Origin: an uncultured Blautia sp.
GTDB lineage: Bacteria; Bacillota; Clostridia; Lachnospirales; Lachnospiraceae
Length of the DNA stretch: 7,227 nt
Direction of reading: 5' to 3'
Assembly (NCBI RefSeq): GCF_947654165.1
Contig: NZ_CANTKB010000055.1
Coordinates: forward strand, 1-7,227
Shown: piece by piece, positions 1-5,832 of the stretch
Numbering within the stretch: the stretch's first letter is position 1
Layout of the letters: every line of letters begins with the position of its first letter
Made by a program: the position numbers and the translations under genes
The notes under the pieces: generated by a model
Seen by the model: only the letters and a program-made list of their open reading frames with translations
Database searches by the model: none
What the model was told of the DNA's origin: nothing

Positions 1-73
1 TTGGGCAATTTTGAGCTAACAGGCAGTACAATTTTCAAGTAGCACAACGAGTTAAGTTAGCTGGATTGCTCAA
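1..73. repeat. Long imperfect inverted repeat upstream of the first gene
   Basis: TTGGGCAAT (1-9) pairs with ATTGCTCAA (65-73) with one G-T pair. Further in, AGCTAAC (14-20) pairs perfectly with GTTAGCT (56-62). Together they make 16 pairs around a 4/2-base internal loop and a 35-base apical loop. There is no T-tract after it, so it is not an ordinary terminator. It may extend left of the window. Its place just upstream of a MobC-like gene fits an operator, a leader RNA structure or part of an oriT, but I see no recognised nick site, so the function is inference. Confidence 0.5.
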
Positions 74-114
74 TCAGAAGTATAAGGACAAAGAGTAAAA
101 GGAGGCGTATCAAA

Positions 115-498
115 ATGGCAAGTGAAAGGCATGGAAAGCATAACAAACCAACCATTTCTTTTCGGGTAACACCGTATGAGCAACAGGTAATTGAAGAAAG
201 AGTAAGGCAGAGTGGAATGAAGAAACAGGATTATATCGTGCGTTCTTGTATTTACAATCATGTTTGTGTGGTGGGGAAAAGAGAGAATATTGAAATTATC
301 AGATCAGAAGCAAAAGAAATGTACACAGTGTTGGAGGAAGTATCAAAAGAATTAAAAAAGGATGTGCCCGCATTATCGGAAGAAGGACTCGACAGCATGA
401 CAGAAAGGTATCTGGCATTTCTGGATTCGATGTTGTGGATGCTGAATGGTGCAAAATACTTATGGGAGGACAAGGAAGATGAAGAAAAAAACAAGTAA
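115..498 (+). CDS. MobC-like / ribbon-helix-helix small DNA-binding protein
   Basis: This 127-residue protein starts at ATG 115, nine bases after AGGAGG (100-105). Residues about 14-45 (ISFRVTPYEQQVIEERVRQSGMKKQDYIVRS) have the pattern of a ribbon-helix-helix N-terminus: a short strand followed by two helices, as in MobC relaxosome accessory proteins and plasmid copy or partition regulators. The rest is charged and helical, with a very acidic and basic tail. MobC proteins help a relaxase open DNA at oriT. No relaxase is visible here, and the gene is instead coupled to parA, overlapping its start by 20 bases. It could therefore equally regulate the maintenance operon. The family assignment is reasonably supported; the exact role is not. 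Confidence 0.65.
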   Translation: MASERHGKHNKPTISFRVTPYEQQVIEERVRQSGMKKQDYIVRSCIYNHVCVVGKRENIEIIRSEAKEMYTVLEEVSKELKKDVPALSEEGLDSMTERYLAFLDSMLWMLNGAKYLWEDKEDEEKNK

Positions 499-1285
499 TG
501 ATTGCAGAGTTCTGGCCTTATGTTCACAGAAAGGTGGCGTTGGAAAAACAACAAGCTGTGTGAACCTGGCGGTAGGATTGGCGAGGGCCGGGAAGCGTGT
601 ACTGGTGGTGGATAACGATCCGCAGGGGAGTATGACGGCAAGTCTTGGTTATCCTAATCCGGACGAATTACCGGAAACTCTGGCTACAGTTCTCATGAAT
701 ATTGTAAATGAGGTAACATTTGAAGATTCGCTTGGAATTCTTCATCACGAAGAGGGTATAGATCTGCTTCCGGCAAATATTGAATTGGCGGGACTGGAGG
801 TATCACTTGTAAATTTTATGAGCAGAGAACTTGTGCTGAAACAATATATTGAACAGGTAAAAGATTCTTACAATTATATTTTGCTTGATTGTATGCCTTC
901 GTTAGGTATGCTGACAATTAATGCACTTGCGTGTGCAGATGCTGTGGTAATTCCTGTACAGGCTGCCTATCTTCCGGTAAAAGGATTAGAGCAGCTGATC
1001 CGTACAATTGGAAAGGTACGCAGACAGTTAAATCGTGGTCTGGAGATCGAAGGCATTTTGATTACGATGGTTGACAGCAGAACTAATTATGCAAGGGATA
1101 TCACGGAACTGATTCATGAAACATACGGAAATCAGATTCGTATTTTCCCACACAATATTCCATTTTCTGTTCGTGCCGCAGAAATCAGTGCTGAAGGTGT
1201 CAGTATTTTTAAGCATGATCCGAAAGGAAAAGTCGCAGAAGCGTATCAGTATTTAACGCAGGAGGTATTAAAGGATGAAAAGTAG
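479..1285 (+). CDS. parA: ParA/Soj family partition ATPase
   Basis: I chose ATG 479 rather than the in-frame ATG at 446 because GGGAGG (464-469) lies nine bases upstream and the deviant Walker A box then sits close to the N-terminus, as is usual in this family. The product is 268 residues. It shows the ParA Walker A box KGGVGKTT (residues 18-25, with signature lysine 18), the A' motif VVDNDPQGSMT, and the Walker B region ILLDCMPSLGMLTINAL. ParA ATPases bind DNA nonspecifically and, with ParB, move plasmid or ICE copies apart before division. The start overlaps the preceding gene by 20 bases, and the stop overlaps parB by 11 bases, so the three genes are probably translationally coupled. Length and motifs are complete and nothing suggests decay. 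Confidence 0.95.
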   Translation: MKKKTSNDCRVLALCSQKGGVGKTTSCVNLAVGLARAGKRVLVVDNDPQGSMTASLGYPNPDELPETLATVLMNIVNEVTFEDSLGILHHEEGIDLLPANIELAGLEVSLVNFMSRELVLKQYIEQVKDSYNYILLDCMPSLGMLTINALACADAVVIPVQAAYLPVKGLEQLIRTIGKVRRQLNRGLEIEGILITMVDSRTNYARDITELIHETYGNQIRIFPHNIPFSVRAAEISAEGVSIFKHDPKGKVAEAYQYLTQEVLKDEK

Positions 1286-2141
1286 AAGTGCATCCAAGAT
1301 AAAACTGACTTCCTATGATGATTTAATTGGCGGGGCAGTAGCCCCGGATGATATCCAGGAGATGCCTATTGGACAGCTACAGGCATTTGAGAACCATCCA
1401 TTTCATATTCAGGATGATGAAGAAATGGAGGAATTGGTGGAAAGCATCAAGGCACAGGGGATTTTGACAGCTTTGTTGGTTCGTCCATCAAAAAAAGGTG
1501 GTTATGAAATTATTTCCGGACACAGGAGATGCCATGCTGCTAAGCTGGCAGGATTGATGCAGGTGCCTGTGATCATACGAGAAATGGAAGATGATGTTGC
1601 AGTAAGAGCGATGGTGGACAGCAATCTGCAGAGAGAGCATATTCTTCCCAGCGAAAAGGCTTTTGCATATCGGATGAAAATAGAGGCCATCAGTCATCAG
1701 GGTGTCAGCGGAGGAATATCTGCAGAGAATGTTGGAAAAGAAGGGCATGACAGTGCAAGGCAAGTTTACCGTTATGTTCGGCTTACATATTTGTATCTGC
1801 CGATTCTGGATTCCGTAGACAAAAATTTACTTGGACTTCAAACGGGTGTGGAACTCTCTTATCTGGGAGAACAGGAACAAATATGGGTAGAGGAAGTGCA
1901 TGGACTAATAGGAAAGTATCCCAGCCTGGATCAGGCAAAAAAGATCAGACAAAAAGGCGAAGAACAGAAATTAACAAAAGAAATCGTACAGCTCCTCATA
2001 ATGGGAGAAAAAAGAAAGATAAAATCGGTTACGCTAAAGCAGAAAGAAATCAGCAGATATTTTCCGGCAGATTACGACGAACAGAAAATGCGGACTGTAA
2101 TCTGCCAGCTTTTGGAAGAGTGGAGCAGTCAAAATAAATGA
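1275..2141 (+). CDS. parB: ParB/Spo0J-like partition protein
   Basis: This 288-residue protein starts at ATG 1275, nine bases after AGGAGG (1260-1265) and inside the end of parA. Residues about 28-120 form the ParB N-terminal (CTP-binding, sulfiredoxin-like) domain, with QGIL (61-64), the arginine box SGHRR (81-85; many chromosomal ParBs have GERR) and the SNLQRE segment (116-121). A helix-turn-helix region follows from about residue 124 (LPSEKAFAYRMKIEAI) to 180. The basic, variable C-terminal third probably dimerises. ParB binds parS and stimulates ParA. No parS of the classical chromosomal sequence is evident, and the palindromes at 3248-3318 are candidates. Length is normal for plasmid and ICE ParBs. 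Confidence 0.93.
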   Translation: MKSRSASKIKLTSYDDLIGGAVAPDDIQEMPIGQLQAFENHPFHIQDDEEMEELVESIKAQGILTALLVRPSKKGGYEIISGHRRCHAAKLAGLMQVPVIIREMEDDVAVRAMVDSNLQREHILPSEKAFAYRMKIEAISHQGVSGGISAENVGKEGHDSARQVYRYVRLTYLYLPILDSVDKNLLGLQTGVELSYLGEQEQIWVEEVHGLIGKYPSLDQAKKIRQKGEEQKLTKEIVQLLIMGEKRKIKSVTLKQKEISRYFPADYDEQKMRTVICQLLEEWSSQNK

Positions 2142-2164
2142 TACAGTAGAGAGGAGGGATTTTC

Positions 2165-3223
2165 ATGAGTATAAAAGCAACGTTTCGTTATTTTCAGGGA
2201 ATGGAAGGCGATATGTATAATTTTTACCGGATTCCAAAATTGTTGTTTACAAGTGAATATTTCAAAAATCTCTCCTGTGAGGCGAAGGTGCTGTATGGAT
2301 TGATGTTGGATCGGATGTCACTTTCAATCAAAAACCGCTGGTTTGATGAAGAAGACAGAGTATACATATTTTTTTCTGTGGAAGAAATTATGGAACTCTT
2401 AAATTGTGGGAGAAATAAGGCGGTCAACTGCTTGAAAGAACTTGATCAGGAACATGGTATCGGTCTGATCGAAAAAAAGAGGTTAGGGCTTGGTAAAGCA
2501 AACGTTATCTACGTGAAAAATTTCAGCCTTCAGGAATATCCGGATGAACCTGCAGAAATTGCGTTGGCATCTGAGGAAGAAACAGTGGAAAGTGAAGAAC
2601 AGATACCGTGCAATTATGGACCAAAACAGGCTGAAAACCCCGTAAACACACAGAAGTTTGAAAAACAAACTTCAAGAAGTTTAGAAAACAAACTTCAGGA
2701 AGTTTCAAAAACAAACTTCAAGAAATTTGAAAAACAAACTTCAGGAAGTTTAGAAAATAAACTTCAAGAAGTTTCAAAAGTAAACTGTAATAATACTGAA
2801 TATAACGATACTGAATGGAGTAAGACAGAATCCTATCCATCTATCCAGAAAATGGGGAATGATGAGATGGATATGAGGCAGGCATATCGCCAGATTATCT
2901 GTGACAATATCGAATATGATGTGTTGTGTCAGAGTTATAACCGTGAAAATGTAGAGGAACTGGTAGAACTTATGTTGGATGCTATTTGCAGTACAAAGCA
3001 ACATTTGCAGATTAACGGGGAAACTGTGCCTGTACAAGTGGTCAAGAGCCGTATGTTAAAGATTGGTTATGAGCATATTCAGTATGTATTCTTTAGCTTG
3101 AGCAGGAACACGACAAAAGTGAAAAATATCAGGCAGTATATGCTCACTGTATTATATAATGCACCGGTTACGATTAATCAATTTTATGATGCAGAGGTGC
3201 GGCATGATATGTATGGGGGATAG
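2165..3223 (+). CDS. repA: RepA_N-family replication initiator with DUF6017-like C-terminus
   Basis: ATG 2165 follows AGGAGG (2152-2157) by seven bases. The 352-residue product begins with a RepA_N-type winged-helix domain (about residues 17-125), including the typical FYRIPKLLF segment, the EAKVLYGLMLDRMSLS helix and a later DNA-recognition segment (CGRNKAVNCLKELD). Residues about 126-163 are an acidic linker. Residues 164-207 are a low-complexity repeat (KFEKQTS, SLENKLQEVSK) that reflects a 23-bp DNA repeat. The C-terminal part, from about residue 237, resembles the DUF6017 domain found on ICE RepA proteins. Members of this family start theta replication of Firmicute plasmids, and their origin commonly lies inside the rep gene, which fits the internal iterons. 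On an ICE the protein probably supports replication of the excised circle. The gene follows parB by 23 bases and is likely in the same operon. Confidence 0.9.
   Translation: MSIKATFRYFQGMEGDMYNFYRIPKLLFTSEYFKNLSCEAKVLYGLMLDRMSLSIKNRWFDEEDRVYIFFSVEEIMELLNCGRNKAVNCLKELDQEHGIGLIEKKRLGLGKANVIYVKNFSLQEYPDEPAEIALASEEETVESEEQIPCNYGPKQAENPVNTQKFEKQTSRSLENKLQEVSKTNFKKFEKQTSGSLENKLQEVSKVNCNNTEYNDTEWSKTESYPSIQKMGNDEMDMRQAYRQIICDNIEYDVLCQSYNRENVEELVELMLDAICSTKQHLQINGETVPVQVVKSRMLKIGYEHIQYVFFSLSRNTTKVKNIRQYMLTVLYNAPVTINQFYDAEVRHDMYGG
2644..2797. repeat. 23-bp palindromic iterons inside repA, candidate oriV
   Basis: The core AAACTTCARGAAGTTT, a 7+2+7 palindrome, occurs at 2667-2682, 2690-2705, 2713-2728 (one mismatch, GAAATTT), 2736-2751 and 2759-2774. 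The starts are exactly 23 bases apart. Degenerate half-sites keep the register on both sides: 2644-2659 has only the right arm and 2782-2786 only the start of the left arm. The spacer between cores is A-rich. Because 23 is not a multiple of 3, each copy is read in a different frame and the protein repeat is 23 residues. Conservation is therefore of the DNA rather than the peptide. RepA_N plasmids are known to carry iterons within rep. An AT-rich stretch (2787-2816) with two ATACTGAAT copies follows and could be the melting region. Confidence 0.85.
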
Positions 3224-3247
3224 CACAGCATATTTGTTACGTGCATC

Positions 3248-3318
3248 ACTTTGTGCCCGGTGGGCATGAAGTAAGAGTACAATAGCAGAGATGACTTTGT
3301 GCCCAGTAGGCATGAAGT
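3248..3318. repeat. Two tandem 25-bp palindromic repeats
   Basis: Copies at 3248-3272 and 3294-3318 have the form ACTT-tg-TGCC-N5-GGCA-tg-AAGT and lie 46 bases apart. They differ only at two positions in the central five (cggtg against cagta), so the symmetric arms are fully conserved. As RNA, the first copy can form an 11-pair stem with two G-U pairs and a 3-base loop; the second loses one inner pair. The second copy ends two bases before the ribosome binding site of the membrane-protein gene. They could be operators, parS sites for the ParB encoded upstream, or RNA hairpins controlling translation. The function is not established. Confidence 0.7.
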
Positions 3319-3334
3319 GTAGGAGGGATAAGTT

Positions 3335-3640
3335 ATGTTACGAGTTTTAATTCAATGGTTATTAAAAGCGTGTGTATTTCCAATCTGGCTGATTGTGACG
3401 GTTATACATACCATTGGTACATTTTTGACAGGTCTTGCGTCATGGCTCTTTTATTTAGTAGCAGGGATAGCAGTAATCACGGCTTTTTGCTGCGTGGGTT
3501 TTCAGCTTTATACCTGGCAGGAAGTGAAAAATAATCTGGTTTGTGCCTTTGTATTTATCCTCATTCCAAATGTGGGGATGTGGATAGTAACTGGTCTTTC
3601 GTTGATTCAGTGTGGATTACAATCTTTCCTGTTTGAATAA
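3335..3640 (+). CDS. Small integral membrane protein, unknown function
   Basis: ATG 3335 follows AGGAGG (3321-3326) by eight bases. The 101-residue product is almost entirely hydrophobic, with three predicted membrane segments at about residues 5-28, 30-59 and 68-93. A short polar loop (TWQEVKNN, 60-67) lies between the second and third. There is no signal peptidase site or recognisable catalytic motif. I do not recognise a named family. It sits between the replication block and a strong terminator, preceded by the paired palindromes, so it may end the maintenance operon or have its own control. A role in the mating channel or at the membrane is only a guess from context. Confidence 0.75.
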   Translation: MLRVLIQWLLKACVFPIWLIVTVIHTIGTFLTGLASWLFYLVAGIAVITAFCCVGFQLYTWQEVKNNLVCAFVFILIPNVGMWIVTGLSLIQCGLQSFLFE

Positions 3641-3654
3641 GGTAATCTTTAATT

Positions 3655-3680
3655 GAGAGAGCTTCGGCTCTCTTTTTTCT
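3655..3680 (+). terminator. Intrinsic terminator after the membrane-protein gene
   Basis: AGAGAGC (3656-3662), a TTCG tetraloop (3663-3666) and GCTCTCT (3667-3673) form a perfect 7-pair stem followed by a T-run (3673-3678). It lies 15 bases after the stop codon. The T-run is only on the + side, so it acts on + strand transcription. Confidence 0.92.
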
Positions 3681-4141
3681 TTGCACGAAAATGTGCCAAT
3701 TTAAAAAAATCTTTGATAATCATGTCCGAATTTTTAAATCCCAATCCAGTGTATATGGAAGGCAAAGGTGAAATTCCTCCGATTTGATAAAAATCCAAAC
3801 ATGAAAGAGGCTCACAGTACTTCCGACTGTACCTTGACAATTTAATGAGCTGATACATCTTGATTAACAGGCTTACCGGATTAGAACATGACCGGCTCGT
3901 GCAGGCGAAGACTCCGTATCGGATACAGGAAGAGCGAAGCTAATAATGATACCACCAAAAAGGTGCAGGACCTCTGCCGAAACAGGGGACTGTGACTGCT
4001 GTATTGCAGCCGGGTCATCTGGAATGATGACAATCAGATGTATATGTACAGACAAGCCAAAATGCGAATATGATATTTTCCTATATCGCAGGAGAAATCC
4101 TGCGTAAGTGGGGAACGGTTCGACTCCGTTCCTCATTTTTT
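3681..4141 (+). ncRNA. Candidate structured noncoding RNA or ssb-operon leader
   Basis: This stretch lies between two + strand terminators and holds no credible + strand protein gene. It can fold well. A closing stem pairs 3888-3896 with 4009-4018 (nine pairs, one bulged G). Inside it are CACC/GGTG (3953-3965) and CCTCTG/CAGGGG (3971-3988). Downstream are CATCTG/CAGATG (4016-4040) and a perfect 7-pair stem with a GAAA tetraloop (4087-4104). The last element is the terminator at 4109-4141. I do not recognise a named RNA family. The 5' end is unknown: TTGACA at 3834-3839 lacks a good -10 box at normal spacing. It may be an independent RNA or a leader whose terminator gates the ssb operon. Two minus-strand open frames (3649-3858 and 3873-4157) lack ribosome binding sites. 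Confidence 0.5.
4109..4141 (+). terminator. Strong intrinsic terminator just upstream of ssb
   Basis: GGGGAACGG (4110-4118), loop TTCGACT (4119-4125) and CCGTTCCTC (4126-4134) form nine pairs with one G-U, extended by T4109-A4135, then six Ts (4136-4141). The loop and inner stem mimic a tRNA T-arm, but no tRNA fits. Only 36 bases separate it from the ssb ATG, which leaves little room for a promoter. It may therefore act as an attenuator. Confidence 0.85.
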
Positions 4142-4142
4142 G

Positions 4143-4157
4143 GTGCAGATCATGCAC
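4143..4157 (+). promoter_or_regulatory. Small hairpin between the terminator and the ssb ribosome binding site
   Basis: GTGCA (4143-4147) and TGCAC (4153-4157) pair perfectly around GATCA, seven bases before the ssb AGGAGG (4164-4169). It could be an operator or a translation-control hairpin. It is short, and its function is unproven. Confidence 0.35.
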
Positions 4158-4177
4158 TGAGTTAGGAGGAAAGGCTT

Positions 4178-4591
4178 ATGAATTCTATCACGATAATGGG
4201 AAGACTTGCGAGAAATCCAGAACTTCGGCACATATCGACGCAAAAGGGAGACACTGAGGTGACAAGATTTCCATTAGTAGTAAGAAGAAACCGTACAAAT
4301 AAGGCATTTGCGGTTATGATCACTGCTTATGGTGCAAATGCAGGATTTGTACAAAAGTATCTGGAAAAAGGCATGAAGGTTACTATTTCGGGTGAACTGG
4401 TAGTTTCACAGATCAAAGACGAGAAAAGAGAAAGCGTATCTTATTATACAGAGATCATTGTAGATATGCTGGAATTTGCAGAGTCGAAGGTAAGGAAAGA
4501 GACTGGTTCAGATGGTTTTTCTTCTGCAAAAAGAGCAGACATACCATTTGAAATACCGGAGGAAATGGAACGGGAAATGCCATTTCGATAA
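4178..4591 (+). CDS. ssb: Single-stranded DNA-binding protein (SSB)
   Basis: ATG 4178 follows AGGAGG (4164-4169) by eight bases. The 137-residue protein opens with MNSITIMGRLARNPELR, the typical first strand and loop of an SSB OB-fold. It continues through the family's VVRRNR...FAVMITAYGANAGFVQKYLEKGMKVTISGEL core (about residues 35-90) and the beta-rich YYTEIIVDMLEFAES end of the fold. A short linker leads to an acidic tail ending EEMEREMPFR. This resembles the DDIPF tip that recruits replication and repair proteins, but with an added terminal arginine. Mobile-element SSBs coat single-stranded DNA during transfer and replication. The gene begins the transfer-side operon, followed 16 bases later by the next gene. 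Confidence 0.92.
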   Translation: MNSITIMGRLARNPELRHISTQKGDTEVTRFPLVVRRNRTNKAFAVMITAYGANAGFVQKYLEKGMKVTISGELVVSQIKDEKRESVSYYTEIIVDMLEFAESKVRKETGSDGFSSAKRADIPFEIPEEMEREMPFR

Positions 4592-4607
4592 AGAGGAGGA
4601 CAGAAAC

Positions 4608-5036
4608 ATGAGAAAATATTTTATGGAGTTATTTGTGATGGGGTTTGTTGACAGTGTGGGTAATTTGATTGAGGAGAATATCCTGCGAGATGCCCAGAAA
4701 ACTGCAGCACTGACAGCGAAGATTATGGGAGAGAATATGAATGGCACAAGGGAGCTGGAATTATTCATGAACAAACTTCTTTGTGCATGGATGGTTTGCT
4801 CAGACGAGAGTTTTTCAAGATGTGTTACTTGTCTCGTTGGAGAGGATGCAGCTAGCGTGGAAGAACATTTATGGACTGTAGGTTCAGTACTGGAAGATGA
4901 TGAATATAGTGATTATATTTCAGAGTATCTTCTGGCATTGATTGTCGAAGTGGCAAACATGACAAGGGATCAGATGATTGAGAATTTTATGAGGTTTATG
5001 TCAGGAGGTTTGGGAGATGGAGAAGACGGCATGTAA
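4608..5036 (+). CDS. Hypothetical acidic protein of the ICE operon
   Basis: I chose ATG 4608 because AGGAGG (4594-4599) lies eight bases upstream. A longer frame from 4512 would overlap ssb by 80 bases with no ribosome binding site. The 142-residue product is acidic and mostly helical, starting MRKYFMELFVMGFVDSVG and ending in a glycine and aspartate tail (GGLGDGEDGM). There is no signal peptide, clear membrane span or catalytic motif, and three cysteines in the middle (AWMVCSDESFSRCVTCL) are not spaced like a known zinc site. I do not recognise the family. It overlaps the antirepressor gene by 20 bases, so the two are probably translationally coupled and may act together. Confidence 0.75.
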   Translation: MRKYFMELFVMGFVDSVGNLIEENILRDAQKTAALTAKIMGENMNGTRELELFMNKLLCAWMVCSDESFSRCVTCLVGEDAASVEEHLWTVGSVLEDDEYSDYISEYLLALIVEVANMTRDQMIENFMRFMSGGLGDGEDGM

Positions 5037-5763
5037 AATTACAGAGTTCCGTAATACAGAGTTTGGTGCAATTCGGTTAATTGAAGATAACGGAAAATTA
5101 TTGTTCTGTGGTACGGATGTGGCTTTTGCTCTTGGATATTCCAAGCCTAGAAATGCTATAAATATGCACTGCAAGGGAGCCCTGAAAAAGGGCGCCCTTA
5201 CGGCGGGGGGCGTTCAAATGATGACATTTATTCCAGAGGGCGATGTTTATCGTCTAATAACAAAAAGTCATTTGCCAGCTGCCCAGCGTTTTGAAAGTTG
5301 GGTATTCGATGAAATTCTACCGGCAATAAGAAAAACCGGAGGGTACATGACCAGTGATCTGTTGGAAAGTGTGCGCAACAATCCAGAGATACTTCTGGAA
5401 TTTGCACAAAGACTTTTAGATGAGAACAACAGAAACAGAGAACTGCAGAATCAGGTGGAAGAACTCCAGCCCAAGGCAAATTATTTTGACCACTTCATGG
5501 TTAAGGGAGAATGCACAAATATCAGGACAAGTGCAAAGGAAATAGGAGTGCCTGAGAAGAAATTTGTCAAATTTCTTTTAAAAGGAAGTTTTTTATATAG
5601 AAGTCCATCAGGTACGCTTCTTCCTTATGCGGTACCGAAGAATAAATCCCTGTTTATTGTCAGGGATTTTTTTAATAATGGACATTTGGGGTCTCAGACA
5701 TTGATTACTCCAAAAGGAAAAGAATACTTCCTAAATCTGTTTGCAGACCAAGAAGATGAATAA
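5017..5763 (+). CDS. Bro-N / KilAC-type antirepressor
   Basis: ATG 5017 follows AGGAGG (5003-5008) by eight bases, inside the end of the previous gene. The 248-residue protein has an N-terminal Bro-N domain (about residues 8-108), with FGAIRLIEDNGKLLFCGTDVAFALGYSKPRNAI and the conserved AQRFESWVFDEILPAIRKTGGYM end. A short coiled linker (about 120-150) is followed by a KilAC/ANT-like C-terminal domain (about 150-245) with TSAKEIGVPEKKFVKFLL and QTLITPKGKEYFLNLF. Phage proteins of this build relieve repression or bind DNA. In ICEs they are common in the conjugation operon and probably regulate transfer genes, though no target is visible here. The coding sequence contains a GC-rich hairpin (5173-5199) and a terminator-like hairpin (5644-5673). 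Confidence 0.9.
   Translation: MEKTACKITEFRNTEFGAIRLIEDNGKLLFCGTDVAFALGYSKPRNAINMHCKGALKKGALTAGGVQMMTFIPEGDVYRLITKSHLPAAQRFESWVFDEILPAIRKTGGYMTSDLLESVRNNPEILLEFAQRLLDENNRNRELQNQVEELQPKANYFDHFMVKGECTNIRTSAKEIGVPEKKFVKFLLKGSFLYRSPSGTLLPYAVPKNKSLFIVRDFFNNGHLGSQTLITPKGKEYFLNLFADQEDE
5644..5673 (+). terminator. Terminator-like hairpin inside the antirepressor gene
   Basis: AAATCCCTG (5644-5652), an 8-base loop and CAGGGATTT (5661-5669) form nine perfect pairs, followed by Ts through 5673. It lies about 90 bases before the stop codon. It could terminate some transcripts before pcfB and virD4, or be a coincidence of codon choice. Confidence 0.35.
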
Positions 5764-5783
5764 TTGGAAAGGTGGTGATTGCC

Positions 5784-5810
5784 ATGATTTCAATACTGGA
5801 CAGCACGTAA
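5784..5810 (+). CDS. Possible 8-codon leader peptide before pcfB
   Basis: ATG 5784 encodes MISILDST and then stops. A purine-rich GGTGG (5771-5775) lies eight bases upstream, a weak but plausible ribosome binding site. It sits in the 69-base gap between the antirepressor and pcfB, where related ICEs often carry a tiny gene, so it may be a leader peptide or the relic of one. Evidence is thin. Confidence 0.25.
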   Translation: MISILDST

Positions 5811-5832
5811 AACGCTGAAAGGAGGGAAATTC

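Noticed and set aside
446..478. Upstream ATG at 446 as the parA start
   Set aside because: There is no ribosome binding site, it would overlap the previous gene by more than 50 bases, and it adds residues not typical of ParA. ATG 479 has a good site.
3649..3858. Minus-strand 69-residue open frame
   Set aside because: It has no ribosome binding site and its 3' end runs through the + strand terminator. The residue composition looks somewhat protein-like, so a homology search could overturn this.
3834..3867. Promoter with TTGACA at 3834-3839
   Set aside because: The -35 box is perfect, but no -10 box resembling TATAAT lies 16-18 bases downstream. GATTAA at 3862-3867 is too far.
3953..3988. CRISPR-like or ribozyme-like array in the noncoding block
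   Set aside because: There are no regularly spaced direct repeats, and no group II intron domain V or known ribozyme core is visible there.
4110..4134. tRNA T-arm-like sequence (loop TTCGACT with a 5-pair stem)
   Set aside because: No matching acceptor, D or anticodon arm at normal distance and no CCA end. The flanking pairs and T-run make an intrinsic terminator the better explanation.
3873..4157. Minus-strand 94-residue open frame
   Set aside because: It reads through the terminator hairpin and the structured noncoding block and has no ribosome binding site. It is probably a shadow of a conserved RNA.
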